This document shows positions 57,411 through 64,000 of a DNA stretch of 64,000 nucleotides, piece by piece (the first letter of the stretch is position 1; every line of letters starts with the position of its first letter). Under the pieces are notes generated by a model. It did not search any database. It saw nothing but the letters and a program-made list of their open reading frames with translations, and was not told the DNA's origin. The translations under genes were made by a program, and so were the position numbers. The stretch is from the NCBI RefSeq assembly GCF_003201675.2, contig NZ_CP029287.2, positions 496,001 through 560,000 of the forward strand, in the 5' to 3' direction. The DNA comes from Metallosphaera hakonensis JCM 8857 = DSM 7519 (GTDB taxonomy: Archaea > Thermoproteota > Thermoprotei_A > Sulfolobales > Sulfolobaceae).

Positions 57411-58376
57411 ATGAAAAGTAAATCTCTTATTTTCTTTATTTTGGCAATAGTTGTAATATCTGTTTTAGCTTTTTTTAATCTAAGGATTATAAATTCACCT
57501 GCATCTACAGGATCTCAAATTGGTGTAAATGTCTCAAATTCAATAAATCTTCAGCTCTATGAATTCGCTCAAAACTCCAGTGGGTACATACAGTTCAATA
57601 AATCCTTCACCTATATTGTCATGAGAGGTAATTCGGAGTTTACCTATGACGGGAAACCTGTAGTCATATTTGTTGGTGCTGAGTGGTGCCCTTACTGTGG
57701 TTCAGAGATATGGTCACTAATTATAGCCCTAGATAGATTTGGAAACGTGTCAGGATTGAAGTACATGGAGTCAAGTTCGACCGATATATACCCCAATGTA
57801 CCTACCTTTACCTTGGAAAACTTAACCTATTCAAGCAACTACATTTCTGTGCTAGCCTATGAGTTCCAAGATAGAAATCATCAACCACTTCAGTCAGTAC
57901 CTCAAAATATCTACCAACTTTGGAACCAACTTGGAAATCAGAGCATACCATTTATTGATATTGCAGGAATATACTACCAGGTTGGAACTCCCCTTAATCC
58001 AGGTGAGCTCAGTCAGCATAACTGGAGTTTCGTCCTACAAAGCTTAGAGGGATATAATGACATTTCTTATCAAATATATTCGGAGGCCAACCTGTTAACA
58101 GCGGAGATCTGTTTAGCCGACGGAGGTCAACCGGCCCATGTCTGCGATATGAAAGCAGTAGTCCAATATGAAAATGTTATTCGAGGGACAGGATCCAATT
58201 TCCAACCCCAAACCCAATACATCCTTCAGGGATCTTGGCTTGACCTCAGCGACGTAACTGAGACTTTTAGCCCCTTCTCCCAGACACAGTGGTCATATGT
58301 CTGGTCCTCATATACATTAAATACAGCTTTGAAGAGTGACTACAGGGGAAAGAACCGCATTCACATTTTCCCCTGA
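57411..58376 (+). CDS. DUF929 thioredoxin-fold protein, membrane-anchored
   Basis: The 321-aa protein has an N-terminal helix ([20 protein letters not shown]) and an extracellular domain with [13 protein letters not shown] (active-site CxxC at about residues 92-95), typical of DUF929. Further Cys occur at AEICLADGG and HVCDMKAV. The fold is thioredoxin-like ([18 protein letters not shown], then [14 protein letters not shown] as the cis-Pro strand). It could be a disulfide carrier oxidised by the VKOR protein encoded nearby. ATG follows GGTGAGCAG 4 nt upstream, a usable ribosome site. Its 3' end overlaps a small minus-strand gene by 110 nt. Confidence 0.8.
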   Translation: MKSKSLIFFILAIVVISVLAFFNLRIINSPASTGSQIGVNVSNSINLQLYEFAQNSSGYIQFNKSFTYIVMRGNSEFTYDGKPVVIFVGAEWCPYCGSEIWSLIIALDRFGNVSGLKYMESSSTDIYPNVPTFTLENLTYSSNYISVLAYEFQDRNHQPLQSVPQNIYQLWNQLGNQSIPFIDIAGIYYQVGTPLNPGELSQHNWSFVLQSLEGYNDISYQIYSEANLLTAEICLADGGQPAHVCDMKAVVQYENVIRGTGSNFQPQTQYILQGSWLDLSDVTETFSPFSQTQWSYVWSSYTLNTALKSDYRGKNRIHIFP

Positions 58377-58497
58377 TTAGCTTATTGCCCCTAATCACAA
58401 TCGTAGTTCTAAATCCCTTTATTGAACACCTTGCAGGCACAAAGGCCTCGACTTCCACTTCGTCATCCTTCATGGGTCTTACGTAAATCTCGACCAT
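58267..58497 (-). CDS. Small SWIM-like zinc-finger protein
   Basis: The 76-aa protein ends with [20 protein letters not shown], a CxCx4CxH arrangement close to a SWIM zinc finger, though the gap between the Cys pairs is shorter than usual. The preceding residues form a beta hairpin ([20 protein letters not shown]). An SD-like TTTGAGGAAT at the stop of the upstream gene suits the ATG. The last 36 codons overlap the convergent DUF929 gene. It is the third gene of a small operon with a diiron-like protein. Function unknown. Confidence 0.6.
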   Translation of the reverse strand: MVEIYVRPMKDDEVEVEAFVPARCSIKGFRTTIVIRGNKLIRGKCECGSFPCSHSSKLYLMYMRTRHMTTVSGRRG

Positions 58498-58506
58498 ATT
58501 AATTCC

Positions 58507-58845
58507 TCAAATTATGTGATCCTTCTCTTGTTCTACAATCATCTTTATATCCCCATTTAAATCATAATGAGAAAGGTAGAATTCTATAGCCTTGGCCTCA
58601 AGATAGTTCACAACGCGTCTAGTAACTCCTCGACCAAATAGAGCAACTGCTATACCAAATAATAGAAGCGCGAAATACACGGGGCGCTCTAGTATGGACT
58701 TGCTACGTTTCTGGAAATACCTCCAATGAGCCAATTCGTCCTCCAATGCATGCCTAAATTTTTCTTCCCTAATTACAATATATATTCCTCTAGCTAATCC
58801 CGTAGCTCCAGCCTCTCCCAGGAGAGCTAGCTTGTCACTATCCAA
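58507..58845 (-). CDS. Coq7-like ferritin-fold diiron protein (short)
   Basis: The 112-aa protein has the metal-ligand pattern of the COQ7/demethoxyquinone hydroxylase family: LGEAGATGLARGIYI (first Glu), EDELAHWRYFQKRS (ExxH), then a membrane-associating helix (PVYFALLLFGIAVALFGRGV), NYLEAKAIEFYLSH (third Glu) and VEQEKDHII (final ExxH). Family members hydroxylate quinone rings using a diiron centre at the membrane surface. It is smaller than typical Coq7 (about 170-200 aa). A TTG start follows TAGG. It is the second gene of an operon after a 100-aa protein. Whether it acts on caldariellaquinone or another lipid is not known. Confidence 0.65.
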   Translation of the reverse strand: MDSDKLALLGEAGATGLARGIYIVIREEKFRHALEDELAHWRYFQKRSKSILERPVYFALLLFGIAVALFGRGVTRRVVNYLEAKAIEFYLSHYDLNGDIKMIVEQEKDHII

Positions 58846-58854
58846 CCCTACCGC

Positions 58855-59157
58855 CTAAATAGACAGTAGATGCTGAATTTTAACCACATCATCTCTTATC
58901 CTTTGATCCGCCAACGTCGAGTATAGTATAGCTAAACCTAACACAATCGCTCCATAAGAGTCCATCAATTCTACTGGTTTGTTGAAGTTCAATGCACCAT
59001 TAACCTTCGCTCTCAGTTCCTTCATCATCTTTCTAATGGCAAGGGCATCCTTCCTATCCTCCCCCTTTAGATGAAACGCTACTATACTGATCATGTTTAT
59101 AGCCTTATTTAGTTTCGTTAGTAGGTCTTCCATTTGCTCTATCTCTATCCTGTTCAT
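58855..59157 (-). CDS. Small helical protein, function unknown
   Basis: The 100-aa ORF starts at an ATG behind AT-rich ATATTTATTGTTATAC (59175-59190), a plausible leaderless promoter. It encodes two long helices (IEIEQMEDLLTKLNKAINMI and DALAIRKMMKELRAKVNGAL) with a hydrophobic C-terminal half (YGAIVLGLAILYSTLADQR). It is the first gene of a three-gene string with the diiron-like and zinc-finger-like proteins, with gaps of 9 nt. No family recognised. Confidence 0.6.
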   Translation of the reverse strand: MNRIEIEQMEDLLTKLNKAINMISIVAFHLKGEDRKDALAIRKMMKELRAKVNGALNFNKPVELMDSYGAIVLGLAILYSTLADQRIRDDVVKIQHLLSI

Positions 59158-59250
59158 AACACTCTATCCGTGTATAACAATAAATATCTTTTGTAAAATA
59201 TTCCTGAACTAGATTCCTCTGTTTGTAACATTAGATTAATAAATTATTAA

Positions 59251-60048
59251 CTAGTTGCCAGTAACTTCTAATAGATCTGAATCTAGATAATAATCATATA
59301 TTATCATTACTTCTGCGTCGGGATCCTGAAATCTTGCGCTATTAACGTAGTTTCTAGTTTGTAACATGTTTTCCACAAGACAAACGTTTATCCCTGCCCT
59401 ACCATCAGTAATCCTGAATATTGTACATTGTTCCAGTGGTCCTGTTACCCTTTTTAATTCCCTTGAAAACATGGAGAACATAATTAGGCCTGACTTAGCC
59501 ACGTCGATTAATGGGAACACCGAGAAAGTCCCTCTCTTGGAGAGGATTCTGAGCCTTTTGGACACCGTCTTAGAGGGTATCCCAGTTTCTTGAGATATTT
59601 CGCTCTCAGAAGCTCTTGGGTTCTTGGAAAGCGCATTCAAAATTGATATATCCAGAGGCTTGACCTCGATGGGAACCTGCTCTGGGATGTACTTCAACCT
59701 AGTCTCCCCTAGGACGTCACTCATCTTTCCAATCCTCTCATCAAGTTCCCTTAAACTCCTTCCTGTGACTCCGTATACGTTCAGCCACTCCACACACTTG
59801 AACTTGAGAAAAATCCAATCAGAGTCGTAATCTCTTTGATTTATGAACGCGGCAAAGCCGAAATACATGGAGAGGAATGAGGGATTAATGAAAAGGGTGA
59901 ATCCCCTCAATATTCCATCGTCCTCTAGCTTTTTCAGTCTGTAGCTGAGAGTGGGAGGAGTTAAACCCAACTCCTCAGCCAATTTCCTTTGGGCCATTCT
60001 TCCATCCTTAAACAACAAATACAAAATTCTTTTATCTATCTCATCCAT
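59251..60048 (-). CDS. Lrp/AsnC-like regulator, paralogue of the gene at 23201
   Basis: The 265-aa protein has the same layout as the regulator at 23201-23968. Its first wHTH is MDEIDKRILYLLFKDGRMAQ, then RKLAEELGLTPPTLSYRLKK. The alpha/beta middle follows (NPSFLSMYFGFAAFINQRDY). The second wHTH is at about 130-180 (NALSKNPRASESEISQETGI, PSKTVSKRLRILSK). The N-terminal residues of the two align one-to-one, so an ancient duplication is likely. It is divergent from nothing obvious; neighbours are the diiron operon and a DUF234 ATPase. Confidence 0.85.
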   Translation of the reverse strand: MDEIDKRILYLLFKDGRMAQRKLAEELGLTPPTLSYRLKKLEDDGILRGFTLFINPSFLSMYFGFAAFINQRDYDSDWIFLKFKCVEWLNVYGVTGRSLRELDERIGKMSDVLGETRLKYIPEQVPIEVKPLDISILNALSKNPRASESEISQETGIPSKTVSKRLRILSKRGTFSVFPLIDVAKSGLIMFSMFSRELKRVTGPLEQCTIFRITDGRAGINVCLVENMLQTRNYVNSARFQDPDAEVMIIYDYYLDSDLLEVTGN

Positions 60049-60377
60049 CGGCTTCTAAAGAAATATAGAAGTACTCGGTTTTAAATTGTAGTTTATAAAG
60101 TGGAAAGTTCGGTCGTCATAACCTGTGTATCCTCTCCCATTTATTAGCGTGGAGAGAGATCGCAGTTGCATGTCTCACCTTCAAATGACCCTAGACACCA
60201 ATAAGAGGGCTTGCTCCAAACTTGATTAATAGGAAACTGCTTTTGTTCAGGTTCTTGACGTGACCTTCTCTGTCCCAATTCTTGATAACTTATTCCTGTT
60301 TTTTAGATTTAATTTAAAATCTTTTATAAAGAATTTAGCAAATCGGATAGTTGAAATTTTGTAATGTTTACCAGATC
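60049..60377. other. Intergenic region
   Basis: No gene or RNA is recognisable. AT-rich ATTTAAAATC-type words at about 60310-60320 precede nothing on the plus strand. The promoter of the regulator probably lies at about 60060-60095. Confidence 0.4.
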
Positions 60378-61547
60378 TCATATATCAGATCCTCTTCTGA
60401 AAACTTCATCGGCTATTTCGATCAGCTCCTTGGGTCCTATACTCAGGTCTCCGTAATCTTCAGGTCTTTCTTTCAGACTCACTAGTCCTACCTTCTCGGC
60501 CACTCTGCTCATTCTTTTTACGGCCTCCTTAGCTTCCCCTTTAGTTATCTCTCCCATCTTGACCTCAAATGCCCATATGGGCTTCTTCTTTTTAACGATT
60601 ACAACGTCTATGTCCTCCCTCGGTGAGTAATGTAGTGTTCCGCCGAAATACTTTGAGAGCAATTCCCCTATGCTAAACTGCACCTCCCTACCTACGGGGA
60701 GTTCTCTGAATTGGACATCTGTCTCGGATATCGCATACTTAGCCTCTGCATACATGGTCAAAGACAGGGGAGGCGAGTGGATCTTATAGAAGTTCTCCTT
60801 GGATAGGGTGGGAATTTTCTGGACCAATCCCATCTTTACCAATTTATTGACCATGGACGAGATAGTGCCTTCTCCACCTTTAGGCTGAACTATCCCCGCT
60901 ATCTCCGACGTCTTCCAGATACCCTCCCCAAGTAGCAACAATGTCTTATAATAGATATCGGTCATCTGTCTTTCCTCTTCCTTAAATATCTCCCCCACCA
61001 ATCCCTTCGAGGCTAAGGAGAGCTCCCTTATCTTACCAACGAAATCCTCATAATTAGCGATGAATGGAATTATCCACGGATCCCTGTAAAGTACAGAGAG
61101 AACCGGGTCCTTCACCTGGATCAAGACGTCCTCGTATGACATTATACCAACCTCTACCGGTAGGAAAAGCCCCAGTAAAGGACTGTTTCTATCAAAAACC
61201 GTGTTCACTATCCCGTAACTTGATGCTACCAAGACCAAAATTCCCTCCCTTTTCCAGTTACTGATAACGCTCCAGTAGATCTCAGGTAATCTCTGAAACT
61301 CATCTATCACTGCGACTCCTCCCCTTGAGAGCGTAGACTTAACTTCCTTCATGGCGTCATCTATTTTCATTATTCTATCGTCCATTCCAATCGCGTTATT
61401 GGAGTCGGCTATTAGCGCATAGAAGTCTATTTTCAGATTGTTCTTAACTAAAGTTGTTTTACCCGTCTTCCGTCTCCCATAAATTAAAGTCCAGCTGTTT
61501 ATTCCCTTAATCTTCTGCTCTTCTCGTCTTCTAATATATAGTCTCAT
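60378..61547 (-). CDS. Archaeal AAA ATPase with C-terminal DUF234 nuclease-like domain
   Basis: The 389-aa protein has Walker A GRRKTGKTTLV (about 25-35) and Walker B GGVAVIDEFQR (about 95-105), followed by a winged-helix part (GGEGTISSMVNKLVKMGLVQ). The C-terminal region has PREDIDVVIVKKKKPIWAFE then VKMGEITKGEA, a PD-(D/E)xK-like Asp and E-x-K pattern. This is the standard archaeal ATPase/DUF234 architecture, common near mobile or defence DNA, but often solitary. It may process DNA in an ATP-dependent way. No partner gene is adjacent. Confidence 0.85.
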   Translation of the reverse strand: MRLYIRRREEQKIKGINSWTLIYGRRKTGKTTLVKNNLKIDFYALIADSNNAIGMDDRIMKIDDAMKEVKSTLSRGGVAVIDEFQRLPEIYWSVISNWKREGILVLVASSYGIVNTVFDRNSPLLGLFLPVEVGIMSYEDVLIQVKDPVLSVLYRDPWIIPFIANYEDFVGKIRELSLASKGLVGEIFKEEERQMTDIYYKTLLLLGEGIWKTSEIAGIVQPKGGEGTISSMVNKLVKMGLVQKIPTLSKENFYKIHSPPLSLTMYAEAKYAISETDVQFRELPVGREVQFSIGELLSKYFGGTLHYSPREDIDVVIVKKKKPIWAFEVKMGEITKGEAKEAVKRMSRVAEKVGLVSLKERPEDYGDLSIGPKELIEIADEVFRRGSDI

Positions 61548-61606
61548 GGGACTAGTCTCATGGGACTAGATTATATATAATACGTAAAACGCGAGAGCCA
61601 TAAAAT

Positions 61607-62269
61607 CTATTTAGAGTCCTTAATAGGCACGCAGAACTGAGCATCTATGGTGACGTTATCCCATTTAACCGATTTAGAATCGACCTTCATTTGATCTAGA
61701 ATTTGTTCAAGAAGTGGTAGATATAATCTCTCAACTGACTGTTTTCCCAAGATGGAAGCAAAGATCGTCAATGTTCCACACAACCCGTTCTCCTTTATAA
61801 CCAAATTTTGGTTCGAGACCGGCGTAATAGCCATGAAGAATCTCCTGAGGGAGTGTAAGTAATCTCTCAGGGTAGGTGAATTTGAACCCAGATCCGAGGG
61901 TGAGAAACTGTGTTTAAAAAGAGATAGGTAAACCGGAACCATCTCTTGAGCAATCTCCGGTGATTTCTCAAGGAGACTCTCCAAGGTGCTAAGCGGAAGA
62001 GGGACCAGGCCCATTATTTTATATGTATAGAAGTCCCGAAACAGATTCACTCTATCCTTGAAGTCATGATCTGGTGCAGTCTTCAATTCAATAATGAGTG
62101 ACTCGAGAGCTTCATCAATGAAACTTTTCCAATCTCCGTTCCTAGGAAATAGACCTCTGTCAACCATTTGCCTCATGGTTTCTCTAAGTTCAGATTCGTG
62201 TTTCTTACTCACTGGAAGTAATATTCTGCCTTTGTTGTCCTCGTCCCTCTTCCTCCTCGACATCTCCAA
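61607..62269 (-). CDS. Hypothetical protein, 220 aa
   Basis: Charged N terminus (MEMSRRKRDEDNKGRILLPV) leads to a RHH-like stretch (SKKHESELRETMRQMVDRGL), then a mostly helical soluble protein (PLSTLESLLEKSPEIAQEMV). A C-terminal beta-rich tail with Cys follows (WDNVTIDAQFCVPIKDSK). The family is not recognised. It lies 59 nt after the start of the ATPase gene on the same strand, possibly upstream in the same transcription unit. It may be a DNA-binding accessory protein. Confidence 0.65.
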   Translation of the reverse strand: MEMSRRKRDEDNKGRILLPVSKKHESELRETMRQMVDRGLFPRNGDWKSFIDEALESLIIELKTAPDHDFKDRVNLFRDFYTYKIMGLVPLPLSTLESLLEKSPEIAQEMVPVYLSLFKHSFSPSDLGSNSPTLRDYLHSLRRFFMAITPVSNQNLVIKENGLCGTLTIFASILGKQSVERLYLPLLEQILDQMKVDSKSVKWDNVTIDAQFCVPIKDSK

Positions 62270-62306
62270 TACCTTTTGACCGACAGTGATATAGATTTTT
62301 TCGTGA

Positions 62307-62420
62307 TCATCTGTTCTTATTTTCTTCTGACATCAAATACTCTCTCACACTGTCTTGAAATAAGTAGACCTCGATCCCCAATAGACCTATTACAGCCATG
62401 ATTGTTATCCAAGGTTCCAT
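62307..62420 (-). CDS. Very small membrane protein, 37 aa
   Basis: Read directly from the sequence: ATG at 62420, stop at 62307. The product is MEPWITIMAVIGLLGIEVYL followed by a polar tail FQDSVREYLMSEENKNR, that is one membrane helix and a charged end. TTTAAATTCA at about 62440-62449 on the minus strand lies about 25 nt upstream, fitting a leaderless promoter. It sits between the 220-aa gene and tatC on the same strand, so a link to translocation is possible but unproven. Confidence 0.45.
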   Translation of the reverse strand: MEPWITIMAVIGLLGIEVYLFQDSVREYLMSEENKNR

Positions 62421-62514
62421 AAATAGTACTTCCTTGAGATGAATTTAAACAGTTTGACTTCAAAAATATACAGAGGAGCAAAAATCTAGGGCCAAATTAG
62501 TTTTATGTATACAC

Positions 62515-63339
62515 CTATATACTATTCTTTCTCCTTCTCTCCGCCAGATAAGACGCCACAACTCCCACGAAATATAACGTGGAGAGAGTAACACCAATAG
62601 TAGTCTCAATTACCCCTCCGGTAGTTCCAGGGGAAATGAACCACGCAATTATGAACGCTGCTAGAACTCCGTATCTCCAATTTTTTCTCCAACTTTGAGC
62701 TTTTACAACTCCGGCCATGGTTAACATGCTCATAACAAGCGGGTACTCGAATGCGACTCCCACAGTCAACATCAATGACATTACGGTATTGATAAATGCT
62801 CTAAGGCTCAAGGTAGGTTCTACACCAAGTGTAGTGGTGTATATTAACACGAACTTCATCATCACAGGTATAATTACGAAGTAGGCGAAGCTCGAACCGG
62901 CAGCAAAAAGGACAAACGCTGGTAGAACTACCATTCTAGCCATTCTCTTCTCATGCTCGTATAGACCTGGCGAGACGAAGCCCCAGATCTCGTGTATTAT
63001 TACTGGAAGTGCAATGAATAGGGAAAGAAAGAAAGACACGTAGGCTGCTGAGAACAAAGTATCAAAGGGGTTAAGGTTCAGAAGCTTCATCTGAGGTGGA
63101 AGCTCCGTATGTATAAAGAGCTCAATAAAATGGGAGGAAATGCTGTTGAATAGATTTGGATATAGAATAGGAAAATTGAAACCATCGAAGGAAACTTCTG
63201 TTATTCCAAAAAAGAAGAAGATAACGAATGCAACTACCAATGAAATTAGGGCCCTTCTAGCCCTGTAAATTAGTTCGTTAAGATGTTCGAGAAGTGGCCT
63301 CTCTTGAGACTTAGGTAGCTCATTAGTTTTTTCCGTCAC
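62515..63339 (-). CDS. tatC: Twin-arginine translocase subunit TatC
   Basis: The 274-aa protein has six transmembrane helices. The N-terminal region LEHLNELIYRARRALISLVV and the loop GLYEHEKRMARMVVLPAFVL match TatC; these residues bind the RR signal peptide. Archaeal TatC is normally 240-280 aa. It is the receptor of the Tat pathway and would export proteins such as the RR-motif molybdoenzyme subunit in this window. It starts 17 nt inside the previous TatA-like gene, so the tat genes are an operon. Confidence 0.95.
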   Translation of the reverse strand: MTEKTNELPKSQERPLLEHLNELIYRARRALISLVVAFVIFFFFGITEVSFDGFNFPILYPNLFNSISSHFIELFIHTELPPQMKLLNLNPFDTLFSAAYVSFFLSLFIALPVIIHEIWGFVSPGLYEHEKRMARMVVLPAFVLFAAGSSFAYFVIIPVMMKFVLIYTTTLGVEPTLSLRAFINTVMSLMLTVGVAFEYPLVMSMLTMAGVVKAQSWRKNWRYGVLAAFIIAWFISPGTTGGVIETTIGVTLSTLYFVGVVASYLAERRRKNSI

Positions 63340-63697
63340 CCTTCTTCAACCTCTCCAGTTCAGCCTGGAGCCTCCTAATCTCGTTCTCGAGTTGTTGGAT
63401 CTTAGGATCCACAGGTTGGTAGTTCACCTTAGATACGGACTTGACCATGGGACGAATCTCGGAATCAAAGGAGAGGGATCCCTTAATGTCTTGCGTCACC
63501 TCCCCAGTATCTGATAACTCACGCATGAGTTCGTTCTTAAAATCGTTTTGCCTTTTCCTCAACTCAGATAACGTACGGCCCAGGTTTCTCATGGTTCCAG
63601 AAAGATTCTTCTCCCCACCTAGTAGTAGAATAGCAACTATAATCATAATTAATGCATCACTTAAACTACCTATCATACCTGGGCCACCCTTTTTCAA
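63323..63697 (-). CDS. TatA/TatB-family protein with long C-terminal coiled coil
   Basis: The 124-aa protein has the Tat pattern: one N-terminal helix (SLSDALIMIIVAILLLGGEK), then the amphipathic helix NLSGTMRNLGRTLSELRKR, then a long charged tail and a C-terminal coiled coil (DPKIQQLENEIRRLQAELER). It is longer than simple TatA and could take a TatB-like role. The overlap with tatC supports co-translation. The start at 63697 may be extended or shortened by a few residues. Confidence 0.85.
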   Translation of the reverse strand: MKKGGPGMIGSLSDALIMIIVAILLLGGEKNLSGTMRNLGRTLSELRKRQNDFKNELMRELSDTGEVTQDIKGSLSFDSEIRPMVKSVSKVNYQPVDPKIQQLENEIRRLQAELERLKKGDGKN

Positions 63698-63704
63698 AAA
63701 AATT

Positions 63705-64000
63705 TCACTTTGAGGATTGTTGCTTCTTTAACTGATCGAGCTGATTCTGTAGATCCCTTATTTGTTTCTCTAGATCCTCTTGAGATACGCTTTTCTGCTG
63801 AACCTGAGGCTGAACTGAGGGAGACGTCTGCTGAGATTGCATCTGATTCAGTTCCATTTCAGTCTCCATTCTTCCTTTCTTAAACTCTCCAACCGCTCTC
63901 CCCATGGATCTAAAAAGTTCGGGAATCTTACTACTTCCAACGAACAACACTAACGCCACTATAATTATGATCGCTATATCGGATGGATTTATTGCGACCA
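63705..64000 (-). CDS. tatA: TatA translocase subunit, 5' end cut by the window edge
   Basis: The frame is open to the right edge. Visible residues read INPSDIAIIIIVALVLFVGS followed by SKIPELFRSMGRAVGEFKKG, the TatA helix, hinge and amphipathic helix. The Gln-rich tail (QSQQTSPSVQPQVQQKSVSQ) and a coiled-coil end follow. An internal GTG at 63959 is not the real start, because it would remove half of the membrane helix. It lies 7 nt before the next tat gene. It forms the protein-conducting oligomer with TatC. Confidence 0.88.
   Translation of the reverse strand, partial: VAINPSDIAIIIIVALVLFVGSSKIPELFRSMGRAVGEFKKGRMETEMELNQMQSQQTSPSVQPQVQQKSVSQEDLEKQIRDLQNQLDQLKKQQSSK

Noticed and set aside
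60378-61547. Defence system built around the DUF234 ATPase
   Set aside because: No partner effector gene is adjacent; such ATPases are common and often solitary in archaea.

Overview
The window looks like a chromosome segment of a thermoacidophilic, sulfur- and metal-oxidising archaeon of the Sulfolobales, most likely Metallosphaera or a close relative. This rests on gene content read by eye, not on a database search: a sulfocyanin, a tetrathionate hydrolase-type beta-propeller protein, a sulfur-reductase-like molybdoenzyme cluster, a single-subunit topoisomerase IA, DUF929 and DUF234 families, an ISC1173-like IS1 element, and many leaderless promoters with a TATA box about 25 nt before the start codon.

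Layout. 1-4.75 kb is a decayed accessory zone. It holds a frameshifted restriction-methylase gene, a small ORF, a possible IS200/IS605 right-end relic, and an IS256-family element (3170-4753) whose transposase is split by a 400 bp insert. From 4754 to 16637 lies a leader and a very large CRISPR array: by hand count 174 identical 30-bp repeats and 173 spacers, with no cas genes in the window. Several spacers are duplicated or near-duplicated. 16.7-26.9 kb is ordinary chromosome: an MBL-fold hydrolase, a CBS-protein/topoisomerase pair, a TPR-Ser/Thr kinase, an Lrp-like regulator and leuCD. 27-29.3 kb has a class V aminotransferase whose promoter has been separated from its start codon by a complete IS1-family element with 8-bp target duplications.

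29.6-37 kb carries membrane and redox genes: a sulfocyanin, an SPFH protein with a small membrane partner, a coiled-coil protein and an MscS channel. 36.6-47 kb is a respiratory molybdoenzyme cluster: a 1434-aa Tat-exported catalytic subunit, a four-cluster Fe-S subunit, a TorD-type chaperone, further Fe-S and accessory proteins, a TPR protein, and a divergently encoded NrfD-type membrane anchor. 49.5-52.1 kb is a metal-chelate/cobalamin ABC importer. 52.1-58.4 kb is a secreted sulfur/thiol-redox island: tetrathionate hydrolase, a VKOR-type oxidase, a NapH-like membrane ferredoxin that may be interrupted by a homopolymer frameshift, a pilin-signal-like secreted protein and a DUF929 thioredoxin-fold protein. 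58.3-64 kb holds a small operon with a Coq7-like diiron protein, a second Lrp-like regulator, a DUF234 ATPase and tatC/tatA genes, the last cut by the window edge.

How the parts may work together (inference): the Tat genes at the right end could export the RR-motif molybdoenzyme subunit. The VKOR and DUF929 proteins could form or maintain disulfides in the secreted proteins encoded beside them. Tetrathionate hydrolase, the molybdoenzyme and sulfocyanin would be parts of sulfur-compound metabolism and electron transport at the cell surface. No tRNA or rRNA gene was found.
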